A stretch of DNA of 64,000 bases from an uncultured Aquimarina sp. (lineage in GTDB: Bacteria; Bacteroidota; Bacteroidia; Flavobacteriales; Flavobacteriaceae): NCBI RefSeq assembly GCF_947500065.1, contig NZ_CANMQT010000001.1:248001-312000 (forward strand), read 5' to 3'. The position numbers and the translations under genes were made by a program. The first letter of the stretch is position 1. Each line of letters begins with the position of its first letter. The notes below the pieces were generated by a model. The model was not told the DNA's origin. It did no database searches and saw only the letters and a list, made by a program, of their open reading frames with translations. Positions 9,800 to 18,587 of the stretch are shown here, piece by piece.

Positions 9800-10563
9800 T
9801 TTTTTAAACTTCTAACTTCCGAAGTAAGCACCATCATTGCGTCTTGCAACTGCTTTATACTCGCGGTGTCAGAATTAGCATCAATATTGAAGCTAAGCTT
9901 ACTATTCACCTCCCAAATCTCTACAATTTGGTGTGTTTGAATTGTGTAAGGCAAATAATCCGTATTCAAAGAAATCAATGTTAACACAGATGAATCCTCA
10001 TTTTTTCTAACTTTTTTCACAACCACACTGTCTCGCAATACTACGACATACAACGCATTACTTCTCAACTCAGAAAGATTATTTACTGCTTTTCCGATAA
10101 CCCATTCTTTTGGTTCCAAGACAGGTAACATACTATCACCTTCTACCTGAAACCCTCTATAAGTAGCATTTCTGTATTCTGGGAGCGGTATATCAAAAGC
10201 CGGTAGTTGCTGATACCAATCCACATCCTGAACATTATGCGGATAACCAGCTGCAGCTTTGACATTTACGAGAACAATATTCTCATTGTTTTCAGAATCT
10301 ACAGTAACAATTTTTGGTGCAACATCACCATTATGTAACTGAATTTTCTTTTGATCACTTTCACCAAACAACCAAAGAGGATTTACTCCAAATTCCTGAA
10401 GTAATCTAGAAACTACTTTTCCAGAAATTTTAGTTTTCCCTCTTTCTATATCCGCTGTAGAATTTTTAATATTCAAAATCCTTGCAAAATCAGATTGTGT
10501 AAAATGATTCTCCTCGCGAATTGATTTAAAACGTTGAATGGTTTGGTTAGTTAAATTATCCAT
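9796..10563 (-). CDS. XRE-family repressor with S24 (LexA/CI-like) peptidase domain
   Basis: 255 residues. An N-terminal HTH (residues 1-65; FTQSDFARILNIKNSTADIERGK) is followed by a linker with an Ala-Gly cleavage-site-like segment (VKAAAGYP) and an S24 peptidase fold. The nucleophile Ser is in VEGDSMLPVLEP and the general-base Lys is in VVVKKVRK. Such proteins repress until DNA damage or RecA triggers self-cleavage. It is divergent from the DUF559-radical SAM-TIGR03915 genes, and two copies of one palindrome lie between them, so it probably controls itself and that operon. Confidence 0.88.
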   Translation of the reverse strand: MDNLTNQTIQRFKSIREENHFTQSDFARILNIKNSTADIERGKTKISGKVVSRLLQEFGVNPLWLFGESDQKKIQLHNGDVAPKIVTVDSENNENIVLVNVKAAAGYPHNVQDVDWYQQLPAFDIPLPEYRNATYRGFQVEGDSMLPVLEPKEWVIGKAVNNLSELRSNALYVVVLRDSVVVKKVRKNEDSSVLTLISLNTDYLPYTIQTHQIVEIWEVNSKLSFNIDANSDTASIKQLQDAMMVLTSEVRSLKN

Positions 10564-10640
10564 ACAACTACAATTTATTTATTAGCATAGATTCTTGTTA
10601 CTATTATTGGGGATAATTATATAGCAAATATACTATTTTT

Positions 10641-10695
10641 TGGAATATTTCCAATTTTAACACAATTTCATTTTTATTTTAATGGAATATTTCCA
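10641..10695. promoter_or_regulatory. Twin operators TGGAATATTTCCA for the S24 repressor
   Basis: Identical 13-bp near-palindromes (TGGAA-TAT-TTCCA) at 10641-10653 and 10683-10695 lie 42 bp apart, four helical turns, in the 137-bp divergent region. The second ends 5 bp before the downstream reading frame. Placement and symmetry suit an autoregulated repressor. Confidence 0.65.
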
Positions 10696-10700
10696 TAAAT

Positions 10701-11111
10701 TTGGAAAAATTACTAGTTAACCATAATCCTATGAGATCACAAATCGTATTGCATCAACCGGAATCTGAAAAAATCATTAAATATTCATTGAATAATTCTA
10801 TTCCTGCTACAGAAGAACTTTATAAGGCATTGACTGAAAAAGGATTTTATTTTCATCGAAATCATAAGGTTAACAATTATACTTTTGATTTTTATTGTCT
10901 TAAAACAAAAATTGCTATTGAGATAGACGGATATGCTCACGAATTTTCGGAGGTGTATAGCCAGGATGCTCCAAAAAAATTACATATTCATTCTTTAGGC
11001 ATAACTGTATTGCGTTTTACAGATTATCAAATCCTTGTAGATATAGAAGAAATTTTCAGAGCGTTAAAACATCAAATAAAGCTATCAAACCAAAGTTCAT
11101 ATGTCGTTTGA
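10701..11111 (+). CDS. DUF559 (Vsr-like endonuclease fold) protein
   Basis: Up to 136 residues from a TTG at 10701, or 126 from the ATG at 10731 (MRSQIVLHQPESEKI). The TTG lies only 5 bp after an operator, so the ATG start is somewhat more likely. The DUF559 core is visible: RNHKVNNYTFDFYCLKTKIAIEIDGYAHE, given here in parts as TFDFYC, IAIEIDG and HSLGITVLRF, matching the PD-(D/E)XK-like fold with D, E and D residues. DNA cleavage is inferred. Its 3' end overlaps the radical SAM gene by 11 bp, indicating translational coupling. Confidence 0.8.
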   Translation: MEKLLVNHNPMRSQIVLHQPESEKIIKYSLNNSIPATEELYKALTEKGFYFHRNHKVNNYTFDFYCLKTKIAIEIDGYAHEFSEVYSQDAPKKLHIHSLGITVLRFTDYQILVDIEEIFRALKHQIKLSNQSSYVV

Positions 11112-12363
11112 CCGCATAAGTGAAAAGCTTTCAATTCTTGCTGATGCAGCCAAATATGATGTATCCTGCTCCAGTAGTGGAGGAAAAAGAGCAAACTCAC
11201 AAAAAGGTCTAGGTAATAATACAGGAATGGGCATATGTCATAGTTACACCGAAGATGGACGATGCGTATCTCTGCTAAAAATTCTACTTACCAATCATTG
11301 TATTTTTGATTGCGCATACTGCGTTACAAGAAAAAGCAATGATATAAAAAGAGCTGCTTTCAAAATTCAAGAAGTAGTTGACCTTACTATTAATTTTTAT
11401 AGAAGAAATTATATAGAAGGTTTATTTCTAAGTTCCGGAATTTTTAAAAATTCTGATTATACTATGGAACGATTGATAGCCGTTGCGAAAAAACTTCGTC
11501 TAGAAGAAAATTTCAATGGTTATATTCATTTAAAATCAATTCCAGGCACAAGTGATGAACTCATGAGAGAAGCGGGATTATATGCAGATCGATTAAGTGT
11601 TAACATAGAGATCCCAACAGTATCAGGATTAAAACTTTTAGCTCCTGATAAGAAACACGAAGATTTCATTAAACCAATGAAAAAGGTAAAAAATGAGATC
11701 ATTCAATATCGTAGTGAACATAAAATCATAAAGAACACACCAAGATATGCTCCAGCGGGCCAAAGTACTCAGATGATTATTGGAGCTACAGGAGAAAGTG
11801 ACAGAGATATTATGTATTCGGCAACATATTATTACAAAAAATTTAATATGCGAAGGGTTTATTACTCTGGATATATTCCAATTACAACAGATGATCGTTT
11901 GCCCTCTATCAAGACAGAAGTCCCTATTCTTAGAGAAAATCGTCTATATCAAACCGATTGGCTGTTAAGATTTTACGGATTTTCTGTGAATGAATTATTA
12001 AATGATCAGCATAAAAATCTAGAACTGGACATTGATCCTAAATTAAGCTGGGCATTACGGAACTTAGAAATGTTCCCAATTGACATTAATAAAGCAGATA
12101 AGAGTATGCTTGCCAGAATACCCGGAATCGGCATGCAATCAGTTTCGAAAATACTACAAGCCAGAAGATTCAGAAAATTAGATTGGACTCATCTTAAAGC
12201 TATCGGTATTGCCTTAAACAGAGCTCAATATTTTATTACTTGCAACTCTAATAACTTTTTTCATCAGGATAGAACCCCGTTAAAGTTGAAAAATTTAATT
12301 ATGAAGAATTCCAAGAGTAAAAGTGCTAAGTATTTCAGCAATCAATTAAGTCTTTTCTCATAA
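11101..12363 (+). CDS. Putative DNA modification/repair radical SAM protein (TIGR03916-like)
   Basis: 420 residues. The radical SAM Fe-S motif CX3CX2C is CIFDCAYC (about residues 65-72). Other family features are the N-terminal SSSGGKRANSQKGLGNN, SIPGTSDELMREAGLYADRLSVN and a C-terminal helix-hairpin-helix (INKADKSMLARIPGIGMQS), a DNA-binding element. The family is typically linked to uracil-DNA-glycosylase-like genes, hence the repair annotation; the reaction is not known to me. It is the middle gene of the S24-controlled operon. The next gene continues in the same frame right after its TAA. Confidence 0.9.
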   Translation: MSFDRISEKLSILADAAKYDVSCSSSGGKRANSQKGLGNNTGMGICHSYTEDGRCVSLLKILLTNHCIFDCAYCVTRKSNDIKRAAFKIQEVVDLTINFYRRNYIEGLFLSSGIFKNSDYTMERLIAVAKKLRLEENFNGYIHLKSIPGTSDELMREAGLYADRLSVNIEIPTVSGLKLLAPDKKHEDFIKPMKKVKNEIIQYRSEHKIIKNTPRYAPAGQSTQMIIGATGESDRDIMYSATYYYKKFNMRRVYYSGYIPITTDDRLPSIKTEVPILRENRLYQTDWLLRFYGFSVNELLNDQHKNLELDIDPKLSWALRNLEMFPIDINKADKSMLARIPGIGMQSVSKILQARRFRKLDWTHLKAIGIALNRAQYFITCNSNNFFHQDRTPLKLKNLIMKNSKSKSAKYFSNQLSLFS

Positions 12364-12387
12364 AAGTTTAGTACGAATCCACAAACC

Positions 12388-13146
12388 ATTTTAATATATG
12401 ACGGAAGTTTTGATGGATTTTTATGTTGCATTTTTACAGCTTATGAACAAAAAATAACATCACCCACTATTAGAAAAGAATCTGAAAGGAATAATCAGTT
12501 GTTTATCATTTCAGAAACAATATATACGGACAAAGTAAAAGCTGAAAGGGTTTGGAATGGTATTAAAAGTAAAATATCGCTATCTCAACAAAAAAACCTC
12601 TTTAAAGCTTTTTTAAGCGAAATTAAGGGAGTAGAAAACACATTATTTACCTATATAAAAAATATATTTAAGAAGCCTAATGCTACTAATATCGATTATA
12701 GTAACAAGGATATTCTCAAAATAAGTCAAGTAGCTAAAATGGTAGGCCGAGAGAAACATCGAATAGAAGCTTTTGTTAGATTTAAGCAAACTAAAGATGA
12801 TATTTTTATTGCAACTATAGAACCTGACTTCAATGTACTACCCTTACTAACCCACCATTTTAAAGATCGATATGCAGATCAAAAATGGTTGATATATGAT
12901 ATGAAACGAGCATATGGAATATATTATAACCTTTATAAGACAGATATTGTAACCTTAGATTTCTTTTCAAAATCAAACACAGGTATAAACCAAGATGATT
13001 ATGCTAATAATGAGTTAGATTTTCAAAATCTATGGTGTACCTATTTTAACAGTGTCAATATAAAAAGTAGAAAAAACACAAAACTACACGTACAGCATAT
13101 CCCTAAGCGATATTGGAAATACTTGATAGAAAAAAACGATATCTAA
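12388..13146 (+). CDS. TIGR03915-family putative DNA metabolism protein, non-AUG start
   Basis: The homologous N-terminus (TILIYDGSFDGFL) begins directly after the radical SAM stop codon. No ATG, GTG or TTG is available before a TTG at 12499, which would remove about 37 conserved residues. The best full-length start is ATT at 12388 (252 residues), or ATA at 12394. The body matches the family: AFLSEIKGVENTL, MVGREKHRIEAFVRFK, TIEPDFNVLPLL, KLHVQHIPKRYWKYLIEK. The protein is a partner of the radical SAM protein in many genomes; its activity is unknown. The start codon assignment is uncertain; the gene call is firm. Confidence 0.8.
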   Translation: MLIYDGSFDGFLCCIFTAYEQKITSPTIRKESERNNQLFIISETIYTDKVKAERVWNGIKSKISLSQQKNLFKAFLSEIKGVENTLFTYIKNIFKKPNATNIDYSNKDILKISQVAKMVGREKHRIEAFVRFKQTKDDIFIATIEPDFNVLPLLTHHFKDRYADQKWLIYDMKRAYGIYYNLYKTDIVTLDFFSKSNTGINQDDYANNELDFQNLWCTYFNSVNIKSRKNTKLHVQHIPKRYWKYLIEKNDI

Positions 13147-13199
13147 AATAAAATGTTAAATTTGGCGTTCAATAACCCAATTAACTATATCTATCAATT

Positions 13200-13565
13200 A
13201 TGAAAAGATTATTTTTAGGAGCAATTGCTCTAACGTTAGCAGTTTCAGTAACCTCATGTAGAGACACAAAAAAAGCAGAAGATGCTGCTAATGATGCTGT
13301 GGAAGAAGTAAAAGAAGCTGCTGAAGAAGCTAAAGAAGCTGCTGGTGAAGCGGTAGAAGAAGTAAAAGAAGCTGCTGGTGAAGTAGTAGATTCAGTAAAA
13401 GCTGCAGCTGGAGAAGCTGTAGACGGAGCAGTTGACGCTGCTACAGAAGCTGCTGGTGATGCAGTTGATGCGGCTACAGATGCTGCTGGTAATGCAGTTG
13501 ACGCAGCTAAAGATGCAGTAAAAGATGGAGCTAATAAAGCTACTGATGCATTAAAAAAGCAATAA
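13200..13565 (+). CDS. LEA-like 11-mer-repeat lipoprotein
   Basis: 121 residues. The signal peptide has lipobox VTSC (Cys at about residue 20). The mature part is almost entirely Ala/Glu/Asp/Lys/Val in about seven tandem 11-residue units such as GEAVEEVKEAA, GEVVDSVKAAA, GEAVDGAVDAA and TDAAGNAVDAA. This period gives an amphipathic 11/3 helix as in LEA group 3 and apolipoprotein-like proteins. It is probably a periplasmic, membrane-anchored stress or envelope protein; the function is inferred. A strong terminator follows. Confidence 0.7.
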   Translation: MKRLFLGAIALTLAVSVTSCRDTKKAEDAANDAVEEVKEAAEEAKEAAGEAVEEVKEAAGEVVDSVKAAAGEAVDGAVDAATEAAGDAVDAATDAAGNAVDAAKDAVKDGANKATDALKKQ

Positions 13566-13587
13566 TATACAACAGTATATATGTATA

Positions 13588-13618
13588 AACCATCCGCCTA
13601 GGCGGATGGTTTTTTGTT
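13588..13618. terminator. Strong terminator, shared by convergent genes
   Basis: AACCATCCGCC, loop TA, GGCGGATGGTT followed by TTTTTG. It lies between the lipoprotein gene and the convergent nitroreductase gene. Confidence 0.88.
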
Positions 13619-13619
13619 T

Positions 13620-14195
13620 TTAATCATGCCATTCTATCTTTTCTTCTATAGGTTTTCGCTTAGAAGTTACATCCTCTTCTTTATCATAATTTCCTATATA
13701 TAAAAAGCCTAGACACCTTTCTCCTTCTTCAAATTCAAAAAAGTCACTCATATAATTAATCAATGCAGGACTGCTCCAATAGCATCCTACTTCATTTGCA
13801 GCACAGGTAAGCCACATATTCTGTACCGCCATAGAGGTTGCTGCAATTTCTTCCCATTCAGGAACGCGTTCCTTAATATCACGCTGCATGCAGATGACTA
13901 TAATAGCACTAGCGGACTTGCACTTATTCTTAATTTTTTTATGCTTAAAAGGAGAAAAACTTTCATTCGAAGTAATGTCCGTATAAGTGTCTGATAAGAA
14001 ATCACCTAGACGATCTTTTGCTGTTCCTTGAACAACCTTAAAGCGCCACGGTTCTGTCAATCGATGGCTAGGAGCCCAATTTGCATTTTCTAGTAAAATC
14101 TTAATAAACTCTTTGGAAACTGGTTTATCATTATATTGAGAAGGAAAAATAGCTCTCCGCTCTCTAATAATTTTATTTAAATACTCCTTATTCAT
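13620..14195 (-). CDS. Nitroreductase family protein (YdjA-like)
   Basis: 191 residues, one nitroreductase domain. FMN-binding landmarks are RRAIFPSQYNDKPV, NANWAPSHRLTEPWRFKVV and the AATSMAVQNMWLTCAANEVGCYW helix. It is likely an FMN-dependent NAD(P)H oxidoreductase; the physiological substrate is unknown. It stands alone, convergent with the lipoprotein gene. Confidence 0.88.
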   Translation of the reverse strand: MNKEYLNKIIRERRAIFPSQYNDKPVSKEFIKILLENANWAPSHRLTEPWRFKVVQGTAKDRLGDFLSDTYTDITSNESFSPFKHKKIKNKCKSASAIIVICMQRDIKERVPEWEEIAATSMAVQNMWLTCAANEVGCYWSSPALINYMSDFFEFEEGERCLGFLYIGNYDKEEDVTSKRKPIEEKIEWHD

Positions 14196-14267
14196 ACCTT
14201 TTACTTTTTTTATGTAAAGTTATTATTAATATTGAGACCAATAAAAACAAAAACCAAGTTTTAGATT

Positions 14268-14972
14268 ATGAATTTCCGTATTCGTCTCCATGCCAATGAG
14301 CAACTTGATAATCTGTCTTTGTCCGGCACATCATTATTAAAAACTTTATCTAGCTTAAAACTAATTAATAAACTTTTCGGAAATCATAAGCAATTGACTA
14401 AAAGCATTCTGGAATATTGCGGAGCGCAACCTACTACAAAACCTTTTCAAATAATAGATTTAGGTTGTGGTGGCGGTGATAGCATTTATAAAATTTCCAA
14501 TAAATTAGGTAAAAAAAGTATTCAAGCATCATTTATAGGAATTGATGGAAATCCGCAAAGTATTGCTTATGCACGTTCTCAATACATGAAACATGATCAC
14601 ATAGAATTTAGAACAGAAAACATATTAGACACTGGATTTATTATACCTCAATGTGATGTAATTATAAGTAGTCATTTTATGTATCATTTTAAAGATGATG
14701 AATTAGTTAAATTTATAAATGAAGCACAACAAAAAGGGATTAAGCACCTTATATTTAGCGAATTAAAAAGAAACAAGATTGCCTATTTTTTATTTAAATT
14801 TTCAAGCTTTATATTGCCAATATCAAAGGTTGCAAAAAAAGATGGATTAGTTGCCATAAGAAGAGCTTTTACGGTTAACGAATTAGAAAGTATTTTGAAT
14901 AAAAGCAACGTAAAAAATTATTCTGTTGGTAAAAAATTTTGGTTTAGAACGCTAACAAAAATTGATCTGTAA
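14268..14972 (+). CDS. Class I SAM-dependent methyltransferase
   Basis: 234 residues. Motif I is IIDLGCGGGDSIYKIS (about residues 64-79), motif II is FIGIDGNPQSIAYARSQ, and VIISSHFMYHF corresponds to motif IV. It resembles ubiquinone/menaquinone-type or small-molecule methyltransferases; the substrate is unknown. It is 2 bp from the next gene, so they are co-transcribed. Confidence 0.85.
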   Translation: MNFRIRLHANEQLDNLSLSGTSLLKTLSSLKLINKLFGNHKQLTKSILEYCGAQPTTKPFQIIDLGCGGGDSIYKISNKLGKKSIQASFIGIDGNPQSIAYARSQYMKHDHIEFRTENILDTGFIIPQCDVIISSHFMYHFKDDELVKFINEAQQKGIKHLIFSELKRNKIAYFLFKFSSFILPISKVAKKDGLVAIRRAFTVNELESILNKSNVKNYSVGKKFWFRTLTKIDL

Positions 14973-14974
14973 TC

Positions 14975-15409
14975 ATGAAAGAAATCCTCTCTCAAAGTAT
15001 AAAAAAGTTAAAAGAAACTCCAAAAACCTTGGTTTTCACATATATCACAATTTATTTTTTATGGGGATTAGGAATGAATCAATTTGGTGCAGAAATGGAA
15101 ATAGCCAGATTTGCCAATTGGTGGCAGGTTATTACTTGCTATATACTATATATGGTTCCAATTTCTATTTTACTAAAAGAATATACATTCTTTAATCAAT
15201 ACGCCTATGGATTGGTAGCTATGGGAATACTAGAGTTCTTAGGGTATTGGCTGCAAACCTCTTATGTATATCCCGACAATATTCTTGATCAATTATTCAA
15301 CCCACAGAATTTCAGCTTAGGAATGGCGTTATTTTTTGCGTTATATTTTCCTGCTGGTAACTGGTTAGTAAACAAAACACATAACTTAATTTTTAAAAAC
15401 AACTTATAA
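14975..15409 (+). CDS. Hypothetical four-span membrane protein
   Basis: 144 residues with hydrophobic segments at about 20-40, 49-67, 75-93 and 113-131 (FSLGMALFFALYFPAGNWLV). I recognise no family. It begins 2 bp after the methyltransferase gene, so they probably act in one pathway. It faces the convergent pentapeptide-repeat gene 10 bp away. Confidence 0.6.
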   Translation: MKEILSQSIKKLKETPKTLVFTYITIYFLWGLGMNQFGAEMEIARFANWWQVITCYILYMVPISILLKEYTFFNQYAYGLVAMGILEFLGYWLQTSYVYPDNILDQLFNPQNFSLGMALFFALYFPAGNWLVNKTHNLIFKNNL

Positions 15410-15418
15410 ATCCACCTT

Positions 15419-16540
15419 CTACTTTACAAGAAGAATAAATTGTTGTTTACCTTGTTTCTTAACTCTATACTTATCCTGAATAGCCTCAGCCCCCTTTAGG
15501 CTCAATGAATCAACAACATACGTTATCCAATCTTGACGATGTACAATAACGTTATCCAATACAACATCAGTAAGGTTTGCATCTTCTAATTTTGCACCCC
15601 ACAAAGTAGCTTCTGTTAAATCTGCTTCCGTAAGATCTGCTCCAAATAATTTCGCATTAGTTAGATCAGAGCTTAGCAACTCAGAATTTCTTAGGTTAGC
15701 ATTTGTAAGATTTGCTCTTTTCAAAATAGCGTCAGAAAGGTTTATTTTTTCCAAATTTGCTTCAACCAACTCGCTTCGTTCTAAATTAGCAGCAGGTAGA
15801 TTTACTTCATATAAATTTGAGTGACTTAAATCAATATATTTTAGATTAACTCCTCTACCTAAAAATATATCTTTAAAATCAGTATAGCTAAAATCGGATG
15901 CATCCAGAATCTCTCTATAGGATTGATCTGCAAGATCACTTCTGATTAAACTAAATAGTAATTGTCCTTTCTCTGGACTTATTTCTTTCTCAATAAGCTT
16001 TCCGTCTTCCTTATATTTATAGGGTTTCATAGCCCTAGACAAGCTGGCTATTCTCGCTTCTAGAACAGGACTAATACTTCGTTCACTAGATCCTTTATAT
16101 TTTAGTTCTTCACTAAGATCAGAAAGTAGATTATCCATAATAAAAACTAAAGATGATCTTCTTTCGGCTTCAATCAACTCATTTTGGTTACCTACCAATT
16201 TATTTTGGTTGATGACCAATTTTGTTTGATATAACAAAATAAAAGAAGGTATTAACGTGACCATCAACCCAAAAACACCAATTCTGGTAATCCGCCAAAT
16301 AATATTGGAAGAAACATCAGAAACCGTATCCACAGAAACTGATTTAGTACTTTTATATTCAGTAATAGCATTATTGATACTACTTTTAAGCCTTACTCCA
16401 AGAAGAGGAACACTGGATTTTCTAAGTAACCAAAATCCAACACTCTTTTTCTTTTCTTTTCTTTTTTTTATTTGATCTAATCGATCCTGAAGCTGTTGTT
16501 TTTCTTGCTCTAGCTGCTCAATTCGTTCTTGCTCAGTCAC
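15419..16540 (-). CDS. Membrane-anchored pentapeptide-repeat protein with N-terminal coiled coil
   Basis: 373 residues. Residues 1-35 form a Glu/Gln/Lys-rich coiled coil (QLEQEKQQLQDRLDQIKKRK). A transmembrane segment lies near 90-112 (VFGLMVTLIPSFILLYQTK). From about 230 to 330 there are A(N/D)Lxx repeats (ADLTEADLTEATLWGAKLEDANL) forming a right-handed quadrilateral beta-helix. The role of such anchored pentapeptide proteins is unknown. Confidence 0.75.
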   Translation of the reverse strand: MTEQERIEQLEQEKQQLQDRLDQIKKRKEKKKSVGFWLLRKSSVPLLGVRLKSSINNAITEYKSTKSVSVDTVSDVSSNIIWRITRIGVFGLMVTLIPSFILLYQTKLVINQNKLVGNQNELIEAERRSSLVFIMDNLLSDLSEELKYKGSSERSISPVLEARIASLSRAMKPYKYKEDGKLIEKEISPEKGQLLFSLIRSDLADQSYREILDASDFSYTDFKDIFLGRGVNLKYIDLSHSNLYEVNLPAANLERSELVEANLEKINLSDAILKRANLTNANLRNSELLSSDLTNAKLFGADLTEADLTEATLWGAKLEDANLTDVVLDNVIVHRQDWITYVVDSLSLKGAEAIQDKYRVKKQGKQQFILLVK

Positions 16541-16609
16541 TTTATTATAAGATTAGGGGTTTTCAACCTCCAATATATTAAAGTTATAGGATTAATACCA
16601 AATAAAAAA

Positions 16610-16637
16610 GAAAGCCTTTTTAATAAAAAAGGCTTTC
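16610..16637 (-). terminator. Intrinsic terminator for the small gene at 16677-16898
   Basis: GAAAGCCTTTTT and AAAAAGGCTTTC (12 bp, loop of 4). On the minus strand it is followed by a T-run. Confidence 0.75.
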
Positions 16638-16676
16638 CAAATCTAACATAATAAAATATAGTCCAAAAACTATCCC

Positions 16677-16898
16677 CTACTTCATATAGTTAGTTATATC
16701 ATCCGAAATGTTTTCGATTAAAGAGGCTCGTTCTTCCTGATCAACCTGATTTAAAATTTTTGCTAAAAGAAGTACATAACTTACCACATATTCGCGTTTC
16801 TTACCGTCATTTACATACTCCTTCCCTTCTACCACTATAAACGTAATCAGATTTTGAATAATCTGTCTTAAATCCGAAATATCTAGCTCTTCTTTCAT
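16677..16898 (-). CDS. Small hypothetical acidic protein
   Basis: 73 residues, mostly helical (KEELDISDLRQIIQNLITF, then VVSYVLLLAKILNQVDQEE). No recognisable domain. It has its own terminator, and the intact frame supports a real gene. Confidence 0.45.
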   Translation of the reverse strand: MKEELDISDLRQIIQNLITFIVVEGKEYVNDGKKREYVVSYVLLLAKILNQVDQEERASLIENISDDITNYMK

Positions 16899-17208
16899 AC
16901 TGCAAATTTTAGGTGCGTTACTAAAACTTATATTGAAAGTAGAACTCTAACCTCTTAAAAATGAATATGATGTTTTATTAAAACATTGATTTCCGACAAA
17001 ACGCAACTTTTATCGATTTAGGAATAAAACCAAAAAACAATCTCATCATATAGCCTATTAAAGTAATACGCATCGGTATATTTCTGAATAAATTTATTTG
17101 CTTTTAGGAATCTGATAAACTGAAAATAAGCAACATAATATCAACGTGATACAAGTATCACAAGAACTTGGATAGACTTTTTTTTATCACTGAATTTTAA
17201 ACAAAAAA
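16899..17208. other. Gap without gene
   Basis: 310 bp of AT-rich DNA. I see no reading frame, tRNA or strong hairpin. Confidence 0.5.
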
Positions 17209-18018
17209 CTACTCATCTAGCTTTTCTAGTAATTCCTTTGCTTTGTTCTTCTGAAAACTTATGTTGCTTCTAACAAGTAAATTCAATTCACTTTTTGCTT
17301 TCTCCAGATCATTTAGTTTTAAGTAACATAGCGCCAGATACCAATGCGCTTTAGGCACATCCAGTGTGTTACTATTAAGTAATTTTGTAAAAGAACCAAT
17401 TGCCGCTTCATTTTGATTCAATTCTAATTGGGTCACGCCTATATATAATAAGAGCTGAGGATTCACCTCTTTATCTTTCTCTGACACATACTTCTGAAGT
17501 AAGGCTAAGGATTCTTCATACCTTTTATCCCGAAATAATTTTTCTATGTTCGTCAAATCATCTCCTCCATCTCTAAGAGTTAAGGAAGGAAGTACATCCC
17601 AATTTTTATATTCAGCATATAACTGATCACCATTAACATTTTTATTGAATTGGTTTACTAAAAATAAACCCGCCACAAAAACCGCAGCTATAGCGCCAGC
17701 ATATAAAAAGATTTGTTTAATTTTTGATGGATGTGGCTCTTCAAAATATGATTGTTCTGCTTTAAGAATAGCTTCAGAAACTGTTTTCCCACTATCACTT
17801 TTAAGAAAACTCTCATAATGTTCAACTTTCTTATACCTTGTGTTTCTATCAATTAGCTCCCAATTCTTTTCATCATATACAGTATCCATTTCCTGATAAA
17901 GCTCCAACATTCTTTTTGCATCTGGATCCACATCAATCTTTTTTAGAAAAACAGTAGTTTCCTCCTTGGTCATTTCACCATTTAGGTATTTTTCTATGTC
18001 CTGTTCTATTGTATTCAT
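17209..18018 (-). CDS. Single-span TPR protein, probable anti-sigma partner
   Basis: 269 residues. The cytoplasmic N-terminus (1-105; DIEKYLNGEMTKEETTVFLK, like zinc-less anti-sigma heads) is followed by one membrane span (about 107-124, IFLYAGAIAAVFVAGLFLV) and a periplasmic C-terminus with TPR-like helices (SLALLQKYVSEKDKEVNPQ; AHWYLALCYLKLNDLEKAKSEL). Its ATG overlaps the sigma gene stop by 4 bp, the standard arrangement for ECF sigma/anti-sigma pairs. The anti-sigma role is inferred from this layout. Confidence 0.7.
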   Translation of the reverse strand: MNTIEQDIEKYLNGEMTKEETTVFLKKIDVDPDAKRMLELYQEMDTVYDEKNWELIDRNTRYKKVEHYESFLKSDSGKTVSEAILKAEQSYFEEPHPSKIKQIFLYAGAIAAVFVAGLFLVNQFNKNVNGDQLYAEYKNWDVLPSLTLRDGGDDLTNIEKLFRDKRYEESLALLQKYVSEKDKEVNPQLLLYIGVTQLELNQNEAAIGSFTKLLNSNTLDVPKAHWYLALCYLKLNDLEKAKSELNLLVRSNISFQKNKAKELLEKLDE

Positions 18019-18587
18019 AACTCTTTTAATTCATTATAACGAGCATCGGAATGTATTGCTTCTTTTAACTTTGATTTACATTTAAAAATACGTTGTCTTA
18101 CCGTATTTTCTGTAGCATACCCTAACTTCTCCGCAATCTGAATATAAGAGACTTTATTAAAAAAAAATGCTAATACTTCTCTACAATTCTGTGATATTTC
18201 TAATAGCTTTTCCTGAAACAACTCCCATTTTTCTTGTTCATATGCAGCCAAAGCTATTTCTCGCTCTTCATAGACAAGATCAATTACTACTTCATTTGTT
18301 ACCCTGGATTTTGATAATTTTGCCGCACGTCTCCATAAATTTTTACAAATGGTAACAAAATAGCCATCAAAACTAGAAGTGATCCTAAAATCTTTGTCCT
18401 GTGCTCTGGCTGATAATTGTAATAATGCTTTTTGCATAATATCTTTTGCATCATCTTCTGATCCATCATGACTAATGATGTAAGCCTTAATTTTAGGATA
18501 TAACTTCCGGTAAATTTCTTTAATACCTTTATCATCACCTGTAATAAGGCTCTGCAATAAGTAATCATCGTGCTGCTGATTCGCCAT
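18015..18587 (-). CDS. ECF RNA polymerase sigma factor
   Basis: 190 residues. Region 2 includes KEIYRKLYPKIKAYIISHDG and the helix EDDAKDIMQKALLQL. Region 4 includes CREVLAFFFNKVSYIQIAEKLGYATENTVRQRIFKCKSKLKE, seen as an HTH around ISYIQIAEKLG-like residues 135-175. It likely reads promoters of surface-protein genes nearby; the shared GGGTAACATTT motif upstream of the subtilase and T9SS genes is a candidate target. Co-translated with the TPR membrane protein. Confidence 0.88.
   Translation of the reverse strand: MANQQHDDYLLQSLITGDDKGIKEIYRKLYPKIKAYIISHDGSEDDAKDIMQKALLQLSARAQDKDFRITSSFDGYFVTICKNLWRRAAKLSKSRVTNEVVIDLVYEEREIALAAYEQEKWELFQEKLLEISQNCREVLAFFFNKVSYIQIAEKLGYATENTVRQRIFKCKSKLKEAIHSDARYNELKEL

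Noticed and set aside
16610..16637. Resemblance to the hairpin at 32206-32246 (both AAGCCTT stems)
   Set aside because: Shared GAAGGCTTT-like stems are common in AT-rich terminators; no flanking similarity.
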